The position numbers were made by a program, and so were the translations under genes. From Methanofastidiosum sp. (lineage in GTDB: Archaea > Methanobacteriota_B > Thermococci > Methanofastidiosales > Methanofastidiosaceae): a stretch of 64,000 nucleotides of DNA. The stretch is taken from NCBI GenBank assembly GCA_035362715.1, contig DAOSDU010000003.1, positions 61,940 to 125,939 of the forward strand, written 5' to 3'. The notes beneath the pieces are model-generated. The model was given only the letters and a program-made list of their open reading frames with translations, searched no databases and was not told the origin of the DNA. Positions 8,357 through 17,093 of this stretch are shown piece after piece (the first letter of the stretch is position 1; every line of letters begins with the position of its first letter).

Positions 8357-10047
8357 TACATCTCTTCTGGAGCTTTTATACCAAGAAGCCCTAGAGCATT
8401 GTTTAGAACAATCTTTGTCGCTCTAACAAGTGATGCTCTGAACTCTTTGTTTGTTTCGGCGTTTAAAACATGGCATTCATGATAAAACTCGTTGAAGCAT
8501 TTGGCAACGTCATAGACATAATTAGAAACAAAGTCTGGCCTGTAATCGATTGATGCCCTCTCGACTACCTCAGGAAATTCTGATAATAACGAAACTAGCT
8601 TATACTCCTTTTCATTAAGATCATCTATTCCAAGTCCAGAGTTAAGCTCTCCTATTTTCTTTAGGATGCTTGATGCCCTTGCATGGGCGTATTGTATGTA
8701 TGGTGCGGTGTCCCCTTCGAAGTCCAAAGCCTTTTTCCAGTTAAAGACGATCCTCTTGTTATTATCCTTCATCATGCTGTACTTCAAAGCGCCTATTGTA
8801 ACAATTTCAGATATAGTGTCAGCGTTTGAAATATTTCTTTCCCTCACTTGGTTCAAAGCCTCTTTTTTTACAACATCCTTTAGTTCAGAATAAAGCACGA
8901 CATTTCCTTCCCTTGAAGACATCTTACCCTCTTCAAGCATAACAAGCTCATAAGACAAATGAAAGCATTTTTTTGCCTGACTGAATCCCATAAGCTCCAA
9001 TGTTTTGAAAAGTTGTTTGAAGTAGAATTTTTGTTCACTCCCAACAACATATAATGACCTATCAATTTTAAAATCCTGAAATTTTCTCTCTGCAAGAGCA
9101 AGGTCTTTTGTCGAGTAAAGAGCTGTACCATCGCTTCTTAAGATCACAAACTCATCAAGACCAAACTCTTTTAGATCAACTATGACGGCCCCTTCCTTAT
9201 TTTTTGCAACACCTTTGTCCAAAAGTTCATGTGCTATTTTGGTACCTTCATCCTTGACTTCACTTTCATATAGGAAGATATCAAAGTTAACCCCAAGCTC
9301 TTGATAAATTCTATTAAACTCTTCAAGGCTCCAGTCTCTTGTCATTTTCCAGACATCCAGAGTTTTTTTGTCCCCTTCGTATAGATTTTTCAACACGATT
9401 TTGTATTCTTCTTGGTATTCTTCGGATTCTTTTAGTTTATTATCCGATTCAGAATAAACTTTTCCCAGAAAATCTCCTTTATTGTGATCTGGTATGACTC
9501 CATCATAGAACTTCATATATCCCCATAAGCACTTAGCAACATGGGCCCCGACATCACCTATGTAGTTGGCCCTTACTGTTTCATACCCTGAGAACCCCAT
9601 TATATTTGCCAGAGCATCTCCAAGGCAGACATTTCGCAAGTGCCCGATGTGAAATGATTTATGTGTGTTTGGTTGTGAATACTCAACCATTACCTTCTCT
9701 TTCTTTTTTTCTCCTTTTCCGTAAAGGTCTGCTTCACCTATTATTCTCTCAACCGTTTTTTTTGAAAAATAATTTCTATCAAAAAAGAAGTTTATATATC
9801 CACCGGAGGTCTCAGCTCTTGCTACACCTTCTGGAAGGATAATATTTTCTGCAATTTCCTTTGCAATCAGGATGGGATTTTTCTTTAATTTTTTAGCAAG
9901 CTCAAAAGAGAGCGGAGTTGCAATATCGCCCAGTTTAAAATCAGGCGGTCTTGAAAAAACTATCTCATAAGAATGTTCTGAATCAACAGCTTTTCTTATT
10001 GAGTTTTCCAACTCTTTCTTTAAATTTTTGAGCAATATCGTCCCCAC
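8356..10047 (-). CDS. argS: Arginyl-tRNA synthetase
   Basis: 563-residue class I synthetase. The HIGH motif appears in HKSFHIGHLRN (about residue 132), the KMSK equivalent as KMSSREGN (about 376), and the C-terminal anticodon-binding DALR domain is present with the ALGLL near the end. The N-terminal additional domain typical of ArgRS is also there. It charges tRNA-Arg in the cytoplasm. Upstream the gene is separated from the zinc-finger membrane protein by 42 bp on the same strand. Confidence 0.97.
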   Translation of the reverse strand: MGTILLKNLKKELENSIRKAVDSEHSYEIVFSRPPDFKLGDIATPLSFELAKKLKKNPILIAKEIAENIILPEGVARAETSGGYINFFFDRNYFSKKTVERIIGEADLYGKGEKKKEKVMVEYSQPNTHKSFHIGHLRNVCLGDALANIMGFSGYETVRANYIGDVGAHVAKCLWGYMKFYDGVIPDHNKGDFLGKVYSESDNKLKESEEYQEEYKIVLKNLYEGDKKTLDVWKMTRDWSLEEFNRIYQELGVNFDIFLYESEVKDEGTKIAHELLDKGVAKNKEGAVIVDLKEFGLDEFVILRSDGTALYSTKDLALAERKFQDFKIDRSLYVVGSEQKFYFKQLFKTLELMGFSQAKKCFHLSYELVMLEEGKMSSREGNVVLYSELKDVVKKEALNQVRERNISNADTISEIVTIGALKYSMMKDNNKRIVFNWKKALDFEGDTAPYIQYAHARASSILKKIGELNSGLGIDDLNEKEYKLVSLLSEFPEVVERASIDYRPDFVSNYVYDVAKCFNEFYHECHVLNAETNKEFRASLVRATKIVLNNALGLLGIKAPEEM

Positions 10048-10089
10048 AGCAAAACTAAGTATAATCCTTTTATCGTTTTTGGTTAAAAA

Positions 10090-10671
10090 TTAAAAGTTTA
10101 AGAAGATATTTGAAGTAGCTTCTCCCCCTCCAATTTTTATATTTAGGAATGGGATATTTCCGTCGTTTAGAACATAAAAGATTACAACTGCGTTTATTAT
10201 CAAAAGAACGATAACTAAGACAATGAAAAATAGTTTTTTCTTAGGTATACTCATTCTTTTTTTCGGCATTTCCCTTCTTCGAAGAGTCCTACCTCTTTCG
10301 ACCATTGGGCTCATAGGTGGCACATCTCTAGGTTGAGAGGAATCTTCTGGGTAGAAATCACCTTTCATCCTTTCCGGGATATCCTCTTCAGTTATGCCCT
10401 GTTTTTCAAAACTCTCCTCCACAGGAGACATCGGTTCATCACTTTTCTGCTCAATATCTACCTCTTCAATATAGACATCCTTGTTTTCATCTTTTCTAAA
10501 TATCTCGGCCGGCTTTCCCAGTCTAACATGCGCAATATTTAGAACTCTGTCGCAATTTGGACAGGGCTGCTCATCAATGCAAGTGAAATGAAAGGTCATG
10601 TTACAGTAACTGCAGTAACACATCTCGAGATTGTCCTTTATTCTTTTGCTGCAAATGCCACAAGTTTCCAT
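10090..10671 (-). CDS. Membrane-anchored zinc-finger protein (RING-like)
   Basis: 193 residues. The first 40 hold Cys/His in a RING-like order (CxxC at 4-7, CYCxxC near 18-23, FHxxC near 31, CPNC near 37-40), predicted to bind two zincs. An acidic, proline-rich linker follows, then a basic stretch and one transmembrane helix (about 148-170) with a short outside tail. A role in protein-protein contact at the membrane is inferred; no ubiquitin-like system is visible here. Confidence 0.6.
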   Translation of the reverse strand: METCGICSKRIKDNLEMCYCSYCNMTFHFTCIDEQPCPNCDRVLNIAHVRLGKPAEIFRKDENKDVYIEEVDIEQKSDEPMSPVEESFEKQGITEEDIPERMKGDFYPEDSSQPRDVPPMSPMVERGRTLRRREMPKKRMSIPKKKLFFIVLVIVLLIINAVVIFYVLNDGNIPFLNIKIGGGEATSNIFLNF

Positions 10672-10783
10672 GATTATTATTTATTTTTTAAATATAAAAA
10701 GTTTAGGGTGTGCATTTAATTTCCTCCTTAAGAATTAACCATAAATCATTTATATTGAGAAAAATTAAATCATATCAGATAAG

Positions 10784-11626
10784 ATGAAAACAAAAGAATC
10801 TTTGGATGAATCGACGATTAATGATTTGAAAAAAAAATCGAACAAAATTAGAAAACATATAATTGAAATGATTTATTCTGCCAAGTCCGGCCACCCGGGC
10901 GGATCTCTCTCCTCTGCGGATATTGTAACATCTCTATATTTCCACATAATGAGTCATGACCCTAAAAATCCTTCATGGCCTGGAAGAGATAGATTCATTT
11001 TGAGCAAAGGTCATGCTTGTCCTTCTTTATATTCTGCTCTTGCTGAGTTAGGATATTTTGATGTGAGCGAATTAAAGAATTTAAGAAAGCCTGAGTGCCT
11101 TCTCCAAGGACACCCCTGCACAAAGATCCCGGGGATTGAAATTTCAACTGGCTCTTTGGGCCAGGGGCTATCAATTGCCACAGGGATTGCTTTAGGACTT
11201 AGACTTGATGGTAGTAGTTCTAGGGTGTTTGCATTGCTTGGTGATGGGGAGCTTCAGTCAGGGCAGATATGGGAAGCCATGATGGCAGCCCCTAAATTTA
11301 AACTTGGAAATCTCACTGCAATAATTGATAGAAATATGCTGCAGATAGATGGGCCTACAGAAAAGATCATGGCGCTTGAGCCATTAAAGGACAAGCTCAA
11401 AGCATTCAACTGGCAAGTTTATGAGATTGATGGGCATAACATCCGAGAAATTATCGAAACTATTAATGAAGGACTAAAGGTTAAAGATAAACCGAAAGTC
11501 ATAATTGCGCATACTGTCAAAGGAAAGGGTGTGTCATTTATGGAGAACAATGTATCGTTCCACGGTAAATCACCAACTGACGAAGAGTTTAAGATTGCTA
11601 TGAGAGACCTGGAGGCTATTTCATGA
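10784..11626 (+). CDS. Transketolase, N-terminal subunit
   Basis: 280 residues equal to the thiamine-diphosphate-binding half of transketolase: GHPGGSLSSADI, the DRFILSKGHA block, and the GDGELQSGQIWEA motif that binds ThDP and Mg. Archaea and some bacteria split transketolase into two subunits; the second half follows, overlapping by 4 bp. Together they interconvert sugar phosphates in the non-oxidative pentose phosphate pathway. A TATA-like box near 10746-10755 should drive the four-gene operon. Confidence 0.93.
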   Translation: MKTKESLDESTINDLKKKSNKIRKHIIEMIYSAKSGHPGGSLSSADIVTSLYFHIMSHDPKNPSWPGRDRFILSKGHACPSLYSALAELGYFDVSELKNLRKPECLLQGHPCTKIPGIEISTGSLGQGLSIATGIALGLRLDGSSSRVFALLGDGELQSGQIWEAMMAAPKFKLGNLTAIIDRNMLQIDGPTEKIMALEPLKDKLKAFNWQVYEIDGHNIREIIETINEGLKVKDKPKVIIAHTVKGKGVSFMENNVSFHGKSPTDEEFKIAMRDLEAIS

Positions 11627-12564
11627 CGGGCTTTGGAGTACCAAGGGATGCTTACGGAGAAGTACTCTCCGAGCTTGGAGAGACAAGAAAGGATTTAGTA
11701 GTGCTTGATGCTGACCTGTCATCATCTACAAAAACATCTTCATTTGGAAAGAAATTCCCTGACAGATTTTTTAACATTGGGATAGCTGAACAGAACATGA
11801 TAGGAATTGCTGCAGGTCTTGCCACCACTGGAAAAACTGTTTTTGCTTCATCATTTGCAATGTTTGCAGTTGGTAGGGTATACGATCAGATAAGGCAATC
11901 TGTTGCATATCCTAAGACGAACGTGAAGATAGTTGCAACACATGCTGGTATTACAGTTGGTGAAGATGGCGTATCCCACCAGATGATTGAAGATATTTCA
12001 CTTATGTGTGCGCTTCCAAATATGAAGGTCATTGTGCCTGCCGATACATTTGAGACTAGGAAAACAATAAGGGAAATTTCTTTAGAAAAAGGTCCAACAT
12101 ATGTAAGGCTTGGGAGGAGCAAAGTTCCTAATGTATTTGAAACTGAAGATGAGATCAAGCTAGGAAAGGCTGCGACATTATTGGACGGGGATGATGTCAC
12201 AATCATAGCATCTGGTGTAATGGTATCAAAATCACTTGAGGCAGCAGAGAAACTTCAGAAGGAAGGTATTTCTGCTGGTGTATTAAATCTAAGCACTTTG
12301 AAGCCAATTGACAGGCAAAGCATCATTAAAGCCGCAAAAAAAACAGGATGCGTTGTTACAGCTGAAGAGCATAATATCTATATCGGCATGGGTGCACTTG
12401 TTTCATCAATACTTTCTGAGGAATATCCAGTTCCAGTCTTACGATGCGGGATAAAAGATACATTTGCTCAGAGTGGGGATTATGAACTTTTGATGCAGAT
12501 ATATAATCTTACATCAGATGAAATATACAAACTGTCAAAAAACGTTATAACAATGAAAAGATAA
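11623..12564 (+). CDS. Transketolase, C-terminal subunit
   Basis: 313 residues covering the pyrimidine-binding and C-terminal domains. The catalytic Glu lies in FFNIGIAEQNMIGIAAGLA, and THAGITVGEDGVSHQ is typical of transketolase. Start ATG overlaps the end of the N-terminal subunit by 4 bp, so the two chains should be made in equal amounts. It works with the neighbouring transaldolase-like enzyme and epimerase to supply ribose and erythrose phosphates. Confidence 0.93.
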   Translation: MTGFGVPRDAYGEVLSELGETRKDLVVLDADLSSSTKTSSFGKKFPDRFFNIGIAEQNMIGIAAGLATTGKTVFASSFAMFAVGRVYDQIRQSVAYPKTNVKIVATHAGITVGEDGVSHQMIEDISLMCALPNMKVIVPADTFETRKTIREISLEKGPTYVRLGRSKVPNVFETEDEIKLGKAATLLDGDDVTIIASGVMVSKSLEAAEKLQKEGISAGVLNLSTLKPIDRQSIIKAAKKTGCVVTAEEHNIYIGMGALVSSILSEEYPVPVLRCGIKDTFAQSGDYELLMQIYNLTSDEIYKLSKNVITMKR

Positions 12565-12589
12565 TTATAATTATTATAGAGGAGATAAA

Positions 12590-13243
12590 ATGAAGTTTTT
12601 TTTGGATACTGCAAATATTGAACAGATAAGGGAAGCTGCGAGTCTGGGTTTAATTGAAGGGGTAACAACCAATCCCTCGCTAATTTCTAAGGAAAAGAAA
12701 CCTTTCAAGGATATAATCCTAGAGATATGTAAAATCGTCGATGGACCAATATCAGCTGAAGTCACATGTTCTGACTGTAAAGGAATGGTCGAAGAAGCGC
12801 TGAAATTATCGGACATCCACAAGAATATTGTAATAAAAGTTCCAATTACAAAGGAAGGATTAAAGGCAGTAAAGGAGTTGTCAGGGCAAGGTGTAAGGAC
12901 TAATGTCACGCTTATCTTTTCTGCAACTCAGGCACTTTTAGCTGCAAAAGCAGGCGCATCTTACGTATCTCCATTTGTGGGAAGGCTGGATGATATTTCT
13001 ACTGATGGCATGAATCTTATCGCAGATATCCAGCAGATATACAGGAATTATTCTTTTGAAACTGAAGTCATAATTGCAAGCATCAGACACCCAATTCATG
13101 TTTTGCAGGCAGCTCTAATGGGCGCAGATATTGCAACTGTACCGTATGATGTTTTAATGAAACTTATCAAGCATCCTCTTACAGATATAGGCATTGAAAA
13201 GTTCATGTGTGACTGGAAAAAGGTAGAGCACAAGGAGATTTAA
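12590..13243 (+). CDS. Transaldolase / fructose-6-phosphate aldolase-like
   Basis: 217 residues, the size of the short transaldolase subfamily (TalC/FSA, MipB). The start MKFFLDTANIEQI and GVTTNPSLI are family signatures, the Schiff-base Lys is in NIVIKVPIT, and SPFVGRLDD follows. Within this operon a transaldolase role is more likely than F6P aldolase, but the two cannot be separated by sequence alone. SD GAGGAG precedes ATG 12590. Confidence 0.88.
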   Translation: MKFFLDTANIEQIREAASLGLIEGVTTNPSLISKEKKPFKDIILEICKIVDGPISAEVTCSDCKGMVEEALKLSDIHKNIVIKVPITKEGLKAVKELSGQGVRTNVTLIFSATQALLAAKAGASYVSPFVGRLDDISTDGMNLIADIQQIYRNYSFETEVIIASIRHPIHVLQAALMGADIATVPYDVLMKLIKHPLTDIGIEKFMCDWKKVEHKEI

Positions 13244-13247
13244 TCTC

Positions 13248-13919
13248 ATGGCAAAACTTGCACCATCTATCCTTTCTGCTGATTTCTCTAGGTTAGGAGA
13301 CGACATAATGGAAGCAGAAAATTCTGGTGCAGATTTAATCCATGTTGACGTGATGGATGGTCATTTTGTTCCAAATATTACTATAGGACCACTAGTAGTT
13401 GATGCAGTTTCGAAAATTACTACTCTTCCGATAGACGTCCATCTAATGATTGAAAATCCTTCTGATTATGTTGATCAGTTTTTTAGTTCTCTTAACAAAG
13501 ACAGTAGAGATATTTCTCTTGACTACATCTCTTTTCACATTGAAGCATCCTATCACCCGCACAGACTTTTGAACAAAATCAGAGAGTTGAAGGTAAAATC
13601 AGGAATAGCTTTGAACCCTTCCACTCCTGTAAACTCTATAACCCATCTTTTGGACTCAATGGATCTACTTATTTTAATGACAGTAAATCCAGGGTTTGGC
13701 GGACAAAGTTTCATTGAAACAATGCTGCCAAAAATCAAAGAGGCAAAGAAATTAGTGAAAGGAAATGATATAGAGATTCTAGTAGATGGTGGCGTCACTG
13801 AAAAAAACATTAAGAAGATCAGAGATGCTGGCGCAGATATACTTGTAGCAGGCTCAGCAGTCTTCAATAAAAAAGACAGTATAAAAAATAATATTATTCG
13901 ATTAAAGGCTCTGGTCTAG
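13248..13919 (+). CDS. rpe: Ribulose-phosphate 3-epimerase
   Basis: 223-residue TIM-barrel epimerase. LAPSILSADFSRLG, HVDVMDGHFVPN (metal ligands His and Asp), VHLMIENP and VNPGFGGQSF are all signature motifs, with DGGVTEKNI near the end. It links ribulose 5-phosphate and xylulose 5-phosphate and completes the pentose phosphate operon; only 4 bp separate it from the transaldolase gene. The 3' end overlaps the next gene tail to tail by 26 bp. Confidence 0.95.
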   Translation: MAKLAPSILSADFSRLGDDIMEAENSGADLIHVDVMDGHFVPNITIGPLVVDAVSKITTLPIDVHLMIENPSDYVDQFFSSLNKDSRDISLDYISFHIEASYHPHRLLNKIRELKVKSGIALNPSTPVNSITHLLDSMDLLILMTVNPGFGGQSFIETMLPKIKEAKKLVKGNDIEILVDGGVTEKNIKKIRDAGADILVAGSAVFNKKDSIKNNIIRLKALV

Positions 13920-14352
13920 AATGCTCATACTCTAGAAGTTCCTTCACCTTTTCTTTATTTCTGGCCTTTTTTAATATTTCAACACAGAGCTTTCTTTTTA
14001 GGGCAAAATATTTCTCATAAGCCTCTTCATCTTTGTATTTATCTGATAGGGCTATATCTCTCCCGCCCATGCATCCGCTTCTCCTCATGCAGCAGTAAGA
14101 AAGTGATTTGAAGCAGACAAGCTCACTATCCCAATCATGCTCTTTTGAGAACTTATCTTTTATCTCAATATATTCTTCCTTTGTAATTCCAAGCTCTTCC
14201 AAAGCTTTAGGAAGGCCGCATTTGAATGAAAATGTCAATGGGTATCCAGGGTGACAGCAGAATGCAATTGCTCTTAGATCCCCACCATAGCATATAGGCA
14301 CGGGTGCAAACTTCCATCCAGGGACCATTCTAGTGTTGTTTGGATTAATCAT
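13894..14352 (-). CDS. Cys-rich protein resembling methanogenesis marker 9
   Basis: 152 residues with a conserved-looking core, PICYGGDLRAIAFCCHPG and YCCMRRSGCMGGRDIAL, and paired cysteines that could bind a metal or FeS cluster. This fits my recollection of the methanogenesis marker 9 domain, a protein restricted to methanogens and of unknown role; I cannot verify this by search. If correct, it supports a methanogen as source. It has its own promoter region and overlaps rpe tail to tail. Confidence 0.5.
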   Translation of the reverse strand: MINPNNTRMVPGWKFAPVPICYGGDLRAIAFCCHPGYPLTFSFKCGLPKALEELGITKEEYIEIKDKFSKEHDWDSELVCFKSLSYCCMRRSGCMGGRDIALSDKYKDEEAYEKYFALKRKLCVEILKKARNKEKVKELLEYEHSRPEPLIE

Positions 14353-14413
14353 TGAAAGAACGGTTGATAAGAAGTTTATAAGTGTTTTTCTTAAAATAAA
14401 AAAGAAAAATAAA

Positions 14414-15463
14414 TTAATTTTTAGCTGTTATTGCACTCCAGTTGTTTTTAACTGCGTAATAGATTGCCCCGAATCCAAGACTTCCTACTACTAGGCCAAC
14501 AAAGAATCCAAGGACAGGTATCAGTTTTAGAACTGCCAGTATTACGAAACCGATTACGAATATTCCCATCTCGCTGGTATTAATGTTTAGCTTCTTGGTA
14601 ATAAAGTTCCCTGCGTAGTAAGAAACGAACAATCCTGAAGTCATAAGGGCCATTATGAAGAACATTCCAAGTATGGCTGCAATAGGCAGACCAATTATTG
14701 TAACTGCGAGTATTATTCCGACAATTACTGTAGCAATAATTAATAGGAATCCAATTATAGTTCTTACTATGGAGTCCTTTTCCACTTCTTTTTCTATTGT
14801 GAAGAATAGTTTTGGGAAGAGGTGTATTAACAATATTCCAAGGATTAACATTCCGATGGCGGAGAGTATTGAAAGTATAGCACCCAAAGATCTCATGCCT
14901 TTAGAAAAATCTTCTCCGACAGAGTTCTTCTGGTAGTTAAATGTGCCCACATTTCCCTTTTCAATTAATTGCTCTGCCGATAGATTAAGTTCCCCATTGA
15001 TTGTACCTTGATTTTCAAATCCGCCTGTGTTAATGTATGCATATCTCTCGACAACTGATGTTGGGTATATCTTAACGTTCCCGGCAACAGCTATTATTTT
15101 GTCAGTGTTTCCCTTGATTGCTAAATCTCCGCAACCTGCCAATATCTTTCCGGTCTTCCCGGAAACATTTGCTTGACCTGCAACAAGAACAAGTCCGCCA
15201 GTGATTTGGCCATTTATAGTAGCGTTTCCTCCAGCAACGTAAGCATCGCCAGTTACATTACCGTTTACTACAACTTCTCCTCCTGCAGCGAATAGATCTC
15301 CATTTATATTACCGTTTATTGTCACTTGGTCTCCTGAAATAAAAAAGTCATCATTGACATCATTATTAATAGTAATGATCTTTTGATCCCCTACTTTTTG
15401 TGCTGCATTGACACTTGGAACTAATAAAGCAAGCAATAATAGAACTATGATTACCTTTTTCAT
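14414..15463 (-). CDS. Exported bactofilin-like protein with C-terminal membrane domain
   Basis: About 349 residues. A signal peptide (1-20, ending VNAAQ) leads into a right-handed beta-helix (about 30-160) with short repeats such as GNINGDLFAAGGEVVVNG, like bactofilins and polymer-forming domains. The C-terminal half (about 190-345) has four hydrophobic helices. Such proteins are thought to form membrane-bound scaffolds on the cell surface. The start ATG 15463 follows GGTGAT by 4 nt; an in-frame codon at 15472 lies in the SD. Confidence 0.65.
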   Translation of the reverse strand: MKKVIIVLLLLALLVPSVNAAQKVGDQKIITINNDVNDDFFISGDQVTINGNINGDLFAAGGEVVVNGNVTGDAYVAGGNATINGQITGGLVLVAGQANVSGKTGKILAGCGDLAIKGNTDKIIAVAGNVKIYPTSVVERYAYINTGGFENQGTINGELNLSAEQLIEKGNVGTFNYQKNSVGEDFSKGMRSLGAILSILSAIGMLILGILLIHLFPKLFFTIEKEVEKDSIVRTIIGFLLIIATVIVGIILAVTIIGLPIAAILGMFFIMALMTSGLFVSYYAGNFITKKLNINTSEMGIFVIGFVILAVLKLIPVLGFFVGLVVGSLGFGAIYYAVKNNWSAITAKN

Positions 15464-15574
15464 GTTTATCACCGCTTCAAATTATTATAAATAGCTTATA
15501 TATTTTACTTAAATATTTTATATAGTAATATATTCATGCAAATAGAAGCTAGAATAAATAAAACAATCAAAACC

Positions 15575-15629
15575 TTTATATATTCATGATAGAGTTCAAT
15601 AGTAGCACGAATATTATATTCGTATTACT
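15575..15629 (+). promoter_or_regulatory. TATA box and palindromic operator of the metal-binding receptor gene
   Basis: TATA at 15575-15583 predicts transcription starting near 15605-15610. A 29-bp palindrome at 15601-15629 covers that start: AGTA-N2-ACGAATA-TTA-TATTCGT-N2-TACT, with perfect 4- and 7-bp arms. A dimeric repressor bound here would block transcription; a metal-responsive regulator (DtxR- or MntR-like) is inferred from the gene it controls. Confidence 0.75.
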
Positions 15630-15643
15630 AGGAGGCGATTATC

Positions 15644-16603
15644 ATAAAAAAAATAATAGTATCTATTTTTATTTTAGCATTGATTTTATCCTCAATGCCT
15701 ACCTTCTCTTCTGCAGAAAAAATTAAGGTAATCTGCACGACAACTACAATGAAATACTTTGTACAAGAGGTTGGCGGGGATAGAGTAGATGTTATAGCTT
15801 TAGTGCAGCCTGGAATATGCCCAGATCATTTTGACGTAAGGCCAAGTACTGTATCTGAGATAAATACAGCATCACTTGTAGTTTATCATGGCATCGAGCC
15901 TTGGCTTGATAGCATGATAAATGCATCGGAAAATACAAATATCAAAAAACTTATGCTTCAGGGTGCCTGGGGAACACCACCTCTCGCCAAAGCAAAAATT
16001 AATTCAATTAAGGATGCACTGATAGATATAGATCCAAAGAACAAATCGTATTATGAGAAAAATACCGCAGAAGTTTCTCAAGAATTAGATGCACTTAATG
16101 AAAAAATAATGACAGAAGCAAAAGAACTTGGGACTTCAGATTACAAGGCAATAGTAATGGCATGGCAAAAACCTTTCTCAGAATGGATTGGTCTAGAAGT
16201 TGTTGAAATATACCAGCCACCTGAAACATTATCTGTCCAGACTGTTCAAAATCTTGTTGTCAAAGGAAAGGGCGAGAAGGTTGCATTTGTCATTGATAAT
16301 CTTCAAAGCGGAACAACATTAGGTGCACAAATGGCAGATGAGATTGGTGGAAGGCACTTAGTTTTCTCTAATTATCCTGAAGCAATTCCCGGTACAGATA
16401 CAATAGCGGAAATGATTCAGTACAATGCAGACCAGCTGTTTAGTTTAATAAAACAAGTTCAAAATGAATCAAAAGAAATAACTCAGCTCAAATCAGACAT
16501 TTCTTCAATTTCAAATCAATTAGTCATATTCCAGGGACTCTCTGTTATCTTGCTAATTATAGCAATAGCTCTAGGTGCAATGCTTTACAAGAGAAAAAAT
16601 TAA
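15644..16603 (+). CDS. Metal ABC receptor-like protein (ZnuA family), membrane anchored
   Basis: 319 residues. The chain from codon 15644 gives a complete signal peptide (IKKIIVSIFILALIL, cleavage near AEK). The body resembles cluster A-I metal-binding receptors: VTTT-like start, PGICPDHFDVRPS and VVYHGIEPWL supply candidate His ligands. A C-terminal helix (about 292-313) followed by KRKN anchors it outside the membrane. No ATPase or permease is next to it. The first standard start, TTG 15680, would delete half the signal peptide. In-frame ATA 15644 (or ATC 15641) lies just after AGGAGGCGAT, so a non-AUG start is likely. Confidence 0.7.
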   Translation: MKKIIVSIFILALILSSMPTFSSAEKIKVICTTTTMKYFVQEVGGDRVDVIALVQPGICPDHFDVRPSTVSEINTASLVVYHGIEPWLDSMINASENTNIKKLMLQGAWGTPPLAKAKINSIKDALIDIDPKNKSYYEKNTAEVSQELDALNEKIMTEAKELGTSDYKAIVMAWQKPFSEWIGLEVVEIYQPPETLSVQTVQNLVVKGKGEKVAFVIDNLQSGTTLGAQMADEIGGRHLVFSNYPEAIPGTDTIAEMIQYNADQLFSLIKQVQNESKEITQLKSDISSISNQLVIFQGLSVILLIIAIALGAMLYKRKN

Positions 16604-16674
16604 TTTTCTTATTTTTTTTCTAAAATCCGAATAATTTAAATATTTAATTAGAGCTAATTATTCTGGTGATAAAT

Positions 16675-17028
16675 ATGAAGAAGATTTTGATTGGTATACC
16701 GATACTATTGCTAATATTCTCTCTAGGATGTACAAGCAATGCGCCAATAACAATGAAATTCCAGCCAATGCAGTGTGAGGAAACACCATGGGAAAAATGG
16801 TATGCTGAAGGTGGCATACAATTTATCAAAGCTCCAACAGACAGTGAGCTTATAATTGCATACTACAGCAATGTTCACAAGATAGAACTTACTGAAGTAA
16901 AGAAGGTAGAATCTGGTAATGCTGTATGCGAAGCATGCAATGTTTGCCCAACAAGTTACTATTTCTCTGCAAAAGTCAAAAATTCTGATTCAGCTAAGAT
17001 GGCAGAATCAAAATGGATAAAAATTTAA
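16675..17028 (+). CDS. Small lipoprotein, unknown function
   Basis: 117 residues with a lipoprotein signal (MKKILIGIPILLLIFSLGC, Cys near 19). Four further cysteines are present, including a CEACNVC motif near residues 81-87, which could bind a metal or form disulfides. ATG 16675 is placed 4 nt after GGTGAT. The gene follows the metal-receptor gene by 71 bp with its own AT-rich upstream region. I recognise no family. Confidence 0.55.
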   Translation: MKKILIGIPILLLIFSLGCTSNAPITMKFQPMQCEETPWEKWYAEGGIQFIKAPTDSELIIAYYSNVHKIELTEVKKVESGNAVCEACNVCPTSYYFSAKVKNSDSAKMAESKWIKI

Positions 17029-17093
17029 TTAATCTTTTCTTTTTTATACAAACATTAGTTACTATTTATAAGGCAATTAATCTATATGATTTT

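Noticed and set aside
14655..14936. Plus-strand 93-codon frame inside the bactofilin-like gene
   Set aside because: It is a shadow of the hydrophobic helices on the other strand.
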